Shown here piece after piece: positions 31,308-35,816 of a stretch of 35,816 nucleotides of DNA. The DNA lies in assembly GCA_005879535.1 (NCBI GenBank), contig VBKI01000079.1, positions 1 to 35,816 on the forward strand. The letters run 5' to 3'. The notes under the pieces were generated by a model. It did no database searches. It was not told the origin of the DNA and worked only from the letters and a program-made list of their open reading frames with translations. Within the stretch, counting starts at the first letter, position 1, and each line of letters starts with the position of its first letter. The position numbers were made by a program, and so were the translations under genes. Source of the stretch: Deltaproteobacteria bacterium. GTDB taxonomy: Bacteria; Myxococcota; Myxococcia; Myxococcales; 40CM-4-68-19.

Positions 31308-31360
31308 ACGTGCGGGCTGCGGCGCCTCATCGGGTCGAGGCGCCCGCCGGCGAATGGTGA
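31241..31360 (+). pseudogene. Frameshifted C-terminal end of the repeat protein
   Basis: One frame back from the repeat gene, from about 31241 to the TGA at 31358-31360, the sequence reads LQDGGSYSESTLADIVIYAF and then LNVRAAAPHRVEAPAGEW. This looks like ordinary protein, while the annotated frame here gives a Ser/Arg/Thr-rich tail. A single extra C in the GGCC at 31241-31244 would join LLKA to LQDGG. Either a base has been lost in this strain, or the assembly has a one-base error, or a ribosomal shift occurs. Confidence 0.6.
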
Positions 31361-31394
31361 GCCGCCGTCGGCGGACCTGCAATTCGCAAACGGT

Positions 31395-31416
31395 GTCGGG
31401 AAGCCTTGCTTCCGAC
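31395..31416 (+). terminator. Possible terminator hairpin after the repeat gene
   Basis: GTCGGGAAGC and GCTTCCGAC form a stem with one bulged base around a 3-base loop, 35 bases after the frameshift-corrected end of the repeat gene and 23 before the oxygenase. No U tract follows. Confidence 0.3.
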
Positions 31417-31439
31417 GGTGTCTGCCGCAAGATCGCCCC

Positions 31440-32192
31440 ATGGCGCAGTCCAACCTGTCCCCGCAAGTCGCCGCGCGGCCGTCAACGTCGATCGAAGGGC
31501 GCATCGCGGCTCTCGACTGGAACCGGATCCAATCCGATCTCGCGGAGCGCGGATACGCCACGACCGGTCGCCTCCTGACGGCCGCGGAATGTTCGAGAAT
31601 GGTGGCTGATTACGAGAGCGAAGCGCGATTCCGGAGCCGGGTGGTGATGGCGCAGCACGGATTCGGCCGCGGCGAGTACAAGTACTTCAGGTACCCGCTA
31701 CCGGAGATCATCGCGCACCTGCGGCCGGCGCTTTACGAGCACCTCGCTCCGATCGCGAATCGGTGGGAGAACCTCCTCGGCGGGTCCGACCGGTATCCTT
31801 CGAGTCATTCCGACTTTCTCGACCGCTGCCGCGACGCAGGACAGAGTCGGCCCACGCCGCTCCTCTTGCGCTACGAAAAGGACGACTACAATTGCTTGCA
31901 CCAGGACGTCTACGGCGAGGTGTTCTTTCCGCTGCAGGTGACCTTCCTCTTGTCCACGGCCGGCCGCGACTTCACCGGCGGCGAGTTTCTCCTCGCTGAG
32001 CAGCGCCCCCGGATGCAGTCGCGCGCAGAAGTGGTTCCCCTCGTCCGAGGAGAAGGCGTCGTCTTCGCGGGTCGCCACCGCCCGGCGCAGGGAACGCGCG
32101 GTGCTTACCGGGTCACCTTGCGTCATGGCGTCAGCCGCGTCCGTTCAGGCCGGCGGTTCACGCTGGGCGTCATCTTCCACGACGCCACCTGA
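31440..32192 (+). CDS. 2-oxoglutarate/Fe(II)-dependent oxygenase
   Basis: A 250-residue jelly-roll oxygenase. The iron facial triad is His154 and Asp156 in NCLHQDVYGE and His229 in LRHGVSRV; Arg238 or Arg239 in SGRRFTLGVIFHDA probably binds 2-oxoglutarate. FTGGEFLLAEQRPR (178-191) is the strand pair typical of prolyl-hydroxylase-like and AlkB-neighbour oxygenases. Relatives are often found beside Ada or AlkB genes; none is present here. The N-terminal 30 residues are extra to the fold. The substrate is unknown. It is convergent with the cobalamin-binding-like gene, with six bases between. Confidence 0.87.
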   Translation: MAQSNLSPQVAARPSTSIEGRIAALDWNRIQSDLAERGYATTGRLLTAAECSRMVADYESEARFRSRVVMAQHGFGRGEYKYFRYPLPEIIAHLRPALYEHLAPIANRWENLLGGSDRYPSSHSDFLDRCRDAGQSRPTPLLLRYEKDDYNCLHQDVYGEVFFPLQVTFLLSTAGRDFTGGEFLLAEQRPRMQSRAEVVPLVRGEGVVFAGRHRPAQGTRGAYRVTLRHGVSRVRSGRRFTLGVIFHDAT

Positions 32193-32198
32193 GCGCCG

Positions 32199-33113
32199 TC
32201 AGCGAACGCGCTCGATGGCGGGAGCGTGCGCGCGAGCGAAGTCTTGAAACAGCTCCGGATGAACGCAGGCCGCCATGATCTCGAGCGACTCGACGAGGCG
32301 CGGTCCCGGCCGGTTGAAAAACGCGTTGCCGTCGGTGACGTAAATGCGCGCCGATGCGCCAGTCATTTGGACGACGGTCCGTTCGATGATGTCCCTCTCG
32401 GCGAGTGCCCGCTGCAGCGAGAACCCGCAAGGCTTCACCACCACCACCTCGGGCCGCAGCTCGCGAAGAACTCGCGGTGCGATGGTGGGCGCCGGAGCGC
32501 CCGCGCTCGAACCCGCCGCGATTCCGCCGGCAAGCTCGATGATCTCCGGCATCCACGTCCCGCCGATCATCAGCGGATCGATCCACTCCAGCGAAACGAC
32601 CCGCGGCCTCGACGTCCCCCGCGCGGCGCGGACCGAAATTGCCCGAATGCGCGTCTCCAACGACTCGCGCACGTCCCTCCCCTGCCCCTCGCGCCCGATG
32701 CCAGCCGCGACTCGCTCAACGTCGGCTAGAACATCGGACAGACGGGTGGGCCGGAGGCTGACGATCTCCACTTGCTCCGGATGCGCCAGCCGCGCGACCG
32801 CGGCGCGCACGTCGTCGAGCGAAACCGCGCACACTTCGCACAGATCCTGCGTGACGATGACATCCGGCTCCAGCGCGGCAAGCCGCTCGTCGTCGACCAC
32901 GTAGATGCTCAGCGCGTCGCGAACGACCGCGCGCACCGCGGCGTCGATCGCTCGGCTGGACGCGCCCGCATCGATGCGCGCCCGCGTAAGCACCGGCCGG
33001 CCTCGAATCGACTCCGGGAAGTCGCACTCGTGCGAAATCCCGACCAGCTCATCGGCTGCGCCGAGGGCACAGACGATCTCGGTCGCCGACGGCAAAAGCG
33101 AGACGATGCGCAT
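32199..33113 (-). CDS. Cobalamin-binding (BtuF-like) periplasmic-binding-protein fold
   Basis: A 304-residue class III substrate-binding-protein fold. It begins at once with RIVSLLPSATEIVCALGA, the first strand-helix of BtuF. VLTRARIDAGASSRAIDAAV, then ALEPDVIVTQDLCEVCAVS with the paired cysteines, and ELRPEVVVVKPCGFSL are standard for the 'cobalamin-binding protein' group. There is no signal peptide, so it stays in the cytoplasm, as many members of this group do, and no BtuC or BtuD genes are visible. A role in cobalamin transport is therefore doubtful. ATG 33113 is preferred over the adjacent GTG 33116. Confidence 0.85.
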   Translation of the reverse strand: MRIVSLLPSATEIVCALGAADELVGISHECDFPESIRGRPVLTRARIDAGASSRAIDAAVRAVVRDALSIYVVDDERLAALEPDVIVTQDLCEVCAVSLDDVRAAVARLAHPEQVEIVSLRPTRLSDVLADVERVAAGIGREGQGRDVRESLETRIRAISVRAARGTSRPRVVSLEWIDPLMIGGTWMPEIIELAGGIAAGSSAGAPAPTIAPRVLRELRPEVVVVKPCGFSLQRALAERDIIERTVVQMTGASARIYVTDGNAFFNRPGPRLVESLEIMAACVHPELFQDFARAHAPAIERVR

Positions 33114-33134
33114 CACACGCCGCCCATCATGACT

Positions 33135-34403
33135 CTACGGACCGGTAAGCTTGCCCGAGCGCACGAGGACCGTGTCCCCGACGCTCACCGTCGTGTCCAC
33201 GAAGAGGTCCCACCAACGCGGGCGGCCCGAGGTGACGTTGCCGCCCAACTCGGTGTTGTCGCCGAGCGCGAGCCGGACGACGCCCGACCCATAGCCGTAG
33301 TAAGGGATCCATGGGTTGCGCTCGGGAACGGCGAGCTCGGGATTGAAGCCGAGGGCGAACTCGCGGAACGCCTCACTGCCCGGGCCGCCCGAGCGCAGCG
33401 CCGCCTCCACGGCCTCGCGACCCGCGGCGGCTTCGATGCGTGTCACCCGGCCCTTCTCGAAATGGAGCTTGAGCCCTTCGACAGGACGCCCATCCCACTG
33501 CGTGACCGGGTAGGCGATGATACCGCTCACGGACTCCTCGAGCGGTGCGACGCGCAGCACACCGCAGGGCAGCTCGACTTCACGGTCGACCAACACCTTG
33601 GCCGTTCGCGCGCGGGCCGCCGAAGCGTCACCGTCCTGCAAATTCATCGGCCGGTCTCCCACGCGGAAGCGGAGGTCGGTTCCGAGCGGTGTCTTCACCC
33701 GCACCTCGCCCCGGCGCAACGCGGCCTCCACGCGCCGCTGGGCAGCACCGATGGCGGCGCAGTCCTCGCGCAGGACGGCGCGTTGGTAGACCGCGTCGAT
33801 GAGGTGCTGCGGGGGGAGCGGCTGGCCGGCAATTGCAACCGCGCTGGGCTGTCCGCCGCCCTCCCAGTGAAAATGCACGGTGCGTCGCGCGCTGTTGCCT
33901 TGACGGAGCAGATCCTGGAGCGCCGCGTAGGCTGGGTGCTTGGGCGCGGCCCCCGCCAGCATGACGGCGGCGTCCACGTCGCGCAGCACACCTCGGAGCG
34001 CCTCGCGGGCCGGCGAGGTGCCGCGCTGGATGACCTGCGGGTCGAAGGCCTGCGGCAAGGGCTCGGCCAGCACCTCGAGGCAGCCGAGATCGACTCCGCC
34101 CGCTTTCATCACCGCATAGCGCAGGTGGGGCTCGAACTCGCGCTGGAAGCGATCGCCTGCACAGAGCGAAAGCACTCTCTCGCCCGGAACGAGTGCGAGA
34201 TGCTGCACTACCCTTTCCGCCAAGGCGGGCCAATCGAGCGTGAGCTGCGCGATGGGTGCCGCGGCAGATACGGGTGGTCGTCCTGCGGTGTTTCCGGTGG
34301 ACGAGACCATCAACAACGCAAATGCGAAAACAACTCTTGCCGGCGGGCAGTCGACAGGTAGGACCGATGAGCGCAATGCAGTGAACCCACCCTTCCGCAT
34401 CAT
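33135..34403 (-). CDS. M29-like metallopeptidase (aminopeptidase T type), exported
   Basis: A 422-residue protein. The hydrophobic stretch RVVFAFALLMVSS at about 25-37 may be a signal or anchor. The body resembles thermophilic aminopeptidases of family M29: an N-terminal Rossmann-like part with LVPGERVLSLCAGD, a middle TPLGTDLRFRVGDRPMN, and a C-terminal block FALGFNPELAVPER, VVRLALGDNTELGGN and DLFVDTTVSVGD. The glutamate, histidine and aspartate metal ligands of known M29 enzymes are only partly recognisable, so activity is uncertain. The frame stays open upstream into the Nudix gene; the ATG at 34403 gives a sensible N-terminus. It is 21 bases before btuF-like and probably co-transcribed with it. 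Confidence 0.75.
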   Translation of the reverse strand: MMRKGGFTALRSSVLPVDCPPARVVFAFALLMVSSTGNTAGRPPVSAAAPIAQLTLDWPALAERVVQHLALVPGERVLSLCAGDRFQREFEPHLRYAVMKAGGVDLGCLEVLAEPLPQAFDPQVIQRGTSPAREALRGVLRDVDAAVMLAGAAPKHPAYAALQDLLRQGNSARRTVHFHWEGGGQPSAVAIAGQPLPPQHLIDAVYQRAVLREDCAAIGAAQRRVEAALRRGEVRVKTPLGTDLRFRVGDRPMNLQDGDASAARARTAKVLVDREVELPCGVLRVAPLEESVSGIIAYPVTQWDGRPVEGLKLHFEKGRVTRIEAAAGREAVEAALRSGGPGSEAFREFALGFNPELAVPERNPWIPYYGYGSGVVRLALGDNTELGGNVTSGRPRWWDLFVDTTVSVGDTVLVRSGKLTGP

Positions 34404-34467
34404 CGCGATCAGCCTAGCAAAGCGCGGCGCGTACCAACAGCCGTATCGCGCCGATCGCAGTGCTTGC

Positions 34468-34866
34468 TCAGCTTGCGAGCCGCGTCTCGAGCATGTCGAT
34501 GAGCCCCTTCTGATCGTGATGAAGCAACCGTCGCGCTTCATCCTTCTCGACGAAACGCGCCTCGGCGACTTCGAAGTCGCGTGTCCGCCTGGGTTCCCCC
34601 TCCGGCGCGTGGCCGAAGAAGCAATGGATACGCTTCCTCGATTTCGTGTACTCGATGCATCCGAGCAGCTCGAGCGGGCCGGGATCGAGGCCGGTCTCCT
34701 CGCGCGTTTCACGTCGCGCCGCCGCCTGGGGATCCTCGCCCGGCTCGACCAGTCCTTTCGGAATGCTCCATCCGTACCTCGCGGCGAATCCGCCGGGTTT
34801 GATGATGAGCACCTCGAAGCGACCAGATCGCCTGCGATAGAGCAGCGTTCCGGCGGACTCCTTCAT
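34468..34866 (-). CDS. Nudix hydrolase
   Basis: A 132-residue Nudix protein. The standard box lies at 38-60, with GLVEPGEDPQAAARRETREE followed by TGL and the Mg-binding glutamates at 56 and 57. Upstream KESAGTLLYRRRSGRFEVLI and WSIPKG, and downstream ELLGCIEYTKSRKRIHCFFG, match the diadenosine-polyphosphate/diphosphoinositol-type Nudix group ('IPKG' and 'KR.H.F'). This group removes diadenosine polyphosphates or inositol pyrophosphates. ATG 34866 overlaps the stop of the SecD-like gene by one base (TGATG), so translation is coupled. Confidence 0.92.
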   Translation of the reverse strand: MKESAGTLLYRRRSGRFEVLIIKPGGFAARYGWSIPKGLVEPGEDPQAAARRETREETGLDPGPLELLGCIEYTKSRKRIHCFFGHAPEGEPRRTRDFEVAEARFVEKDEARRLLHHDQKGLIDMLETRLAS

Positions 34867-35813
34867 CAGGGTTTCCCACGGGGCTCGATGCGCTCCTCCG
34901 ACACCAGGCGCAACGGCACAGGGAGCGCTCCCCCCCTGAGCGTAAGGACAAGGTCCTTCGCCTCCTGAAGCACCTCGTTGACAGGTTTGAGCCCACCCAG
35001 ATGGATGGAGCAGATGCCTCCTGGGATGGCGGTCTGGATGAGCGGAGCGGAGTCGACGTTGCCGTCGAGGACGATGGCCATCCGCTTCTTCACGTTGGCC
35101 GCCGTCATGCTGGCCAGGAGTTCCGCACCGGTGCGGTTGAAGGTGACCTGGACGTACGGGCGGGTCTTCTCGGCCGGCGAGGTGTCGAACCCGACGCGCG
35201 CATCGACGATGTACTCGCCGTTGAGGCCCGCCTGCCGGTCGAGCAGGTACGTCCGGGAGAACGTCTCCCGGCCTCGGACGGTTTGCAGGCGAAATTCGCG
35301 GCCCTGCGGGGCCCTGTCCTGCACGAATCGCGCGAGTTGCGCGCGATCCGCGCTGCGCAAATAGGGCGACGACACGGTCGCGTCGCCGGGGCCCGCGTAC
35401 CGGTCCCAATTGAGAGACGGCCTCCAACGACCGCCGCCGTCTTGTCGAGAAGTTCGGTCGAGTCCGCTCGAGACTCGATGGTGCGCCGAAGGTCGGCGGC
35501 GAAGATCAGCCTTGCTCCGCCGAAATGGTTCAACTGGAATTGAGCGATCATTCTGCGGCCGGGACCGAGGTGCGCAACACCAACGAAAGGCATTGACGAT
35601 CGCCGCCTGGATGACGAGGCCGACTGCGGCTGCTGCGAGGGCGTGCCACCACGGACCGGTTGGTCCACCGCTGCCAACGTGGGCCTCTACCGGGTTCTTC
35701 ATCCAGCGTTCGAACGCGACGAACACCGCGGAGACGAAGATCAATTCGACGAGGATGGAAACCGTGGAGCGTTGGACGCCCCATTCCAGGACGACCACTG
35801 CGACGCTGAACAC
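34866..35813 (-). CDS. Orphan SecD-like protein (P1 domain), partial, with internal frame changes
   Basis: The gene runs off the right edge; 315 residues are visible. The N-terminal part has two hydrophobic helices (VSILVELIFVSAVFVAF; HALAAAAVGLVIQAAIVNAF). The C-terminal part matches the SecD periplasmic P1/head region: GEYIVDARVGFD, PYVQVTFNRTGAELLASM, RMAIVLDGNVDSAPLIQTAI, PGGICSIHLGG and LRGGALPVPLRLVSEERIEP. It stops there, without the six membrane helices of true SecD. Between about 35590 and 35395 this frame is unlike protein, whereas the neighbouring frame reads HFGGARLIFAADLRRTIES and LLDKTAAVVGGRLSIG, as the first SecD strand does. Two compensating one-base changes would restore a continuous protein. 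Confidence 0.65.
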   Translation of the reverse strand: MFSVAVVVLEWGVQRSTVSILVELIFVSAVFVAFERWMKNPVEAHVGSGGPTGPWWHALAAAAVGLVIQAAIVNAFRWCCAPRSRPQNDRSIPVEPFRRSKADLRRRPSAHHRVSSGLDRTSRQDGGGRWRPSLNWDRYAGPGDATVSSPYLRSADRAQLARFVQDRAPQGREFRLQTVRGRETFSRTYLLDRQAGLNGEYIVDARVGFDTSPAEKTRPYVQVTFNRTGAELLASMTAANVKKRMAIVLDGNVDSAPLIQTAIPGGICSIHLGGLKPVNEVLQEAKDLVLTLRGGALPVPLRLVSEERIEPRGKP

Positions 35814-35816
35814 TGC

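Noticed and set aside
1-35816. Mobile element or prophage boundaries, tRNA genes, CRISPR
   Set aside because: No transposase, integrase, phage structural gene, tRNA cloverleaf or regularly spaced short repeats were seen. The only periodic array is the coding repeat at 30609-31181.

Overview
The window is dense, GC-rich bacterial chromosome with short intergenic gaps. No gene-free stretch exceeds 300 bases. I saw no rRNA, tRNA, insertion sequence, integrase, phage gene or CRISPR array. Tandem PilZ architecture, relaxed lipobox lipoproteins, a large patatin-like secreted protein, a sedolisin-type protease and the strong GC bias suggest a soil or sediment proteobacterium of the Myxococcota/deltaproteobacterial type. 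That taxonomic placement is inference only.

Region 1 (1-13,800) is mixed housekeeping and accessory metabolism. In order it holds the end of a PaaI-like thioesterase, a small GNAT protein, an epoxide-hydrolase-like alpha/beta hydrolase, an FMN reductase, a small exported protein, a sedolisin-type lipoprotein protease with C-terminal beta domains, a D-cysteine desulfhydrase/ACC-deaminase family PLP enzyme and a 1085-residue patatin-like exported protein. These are followed by a monooxygenase-fold protein overlapping GTP cyclohydrolase II, a DoxX-like membrane protein, a cysteine-synthase-like enzyme, an arsenate reductase fused in frame to an NAD(P)-binding protein, a membrane protein and a Nudix hydrolase.

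Region 2 (13,877-23,948) is the most interesting part. A PhnZ-like HD protein and a lipoprotein are followed by a tight six-gene minus-strand unit (21,611 down to 14,961). Its genes, in order, encode an outer-membrane beta-barrel protein whose N-terminal half carries kinase-like DRH and DRD motifs, an HD protein with a C-terminal Pycsar-effector-type membrane domain, an exported metallophosphoesterase with a changed active site, a TerC/Alx-family membrane protein, Dps, and a TetR regulator. Intergenic distances are -4 to 29 bases. Divergent from it run a DUF4956-type membrane protein, a DsbA-like thiol oxidoreductase and an isolated polyphosphate-kinase-1 head-domain fragment. I propose this as a candidate uncharacterised envelope-stress or signalling system.

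Region 3 (23,953-27,662) has a class A flavin monooxygenase, then a TetR regulator divergent from an acyl-CoA desaturase and a hemolysin III family protein. A 30-base perfect inverted repeat in the divergent gap is the likely operator, giving a membrane-lipid control module.

Region 4 (27,791-35,816) contains a tandem PilZ protein, an ECF sigma factor with a SnoaL-like C-terminus followed by an alpha/beta hydrolase, a striking exported protein built of eleven 17-residue Gly/Trp/Ser repeats with a frameshifted 3' end, a 2-oxoglutarate/Fe(II) oxygenase, a cobalamin-binding-protein-like gene, an M29-like peptidase, a Nudix hydrolase and an orphan SecD-like protein that runs off the right edge and shows two compensating reading-frame changes.
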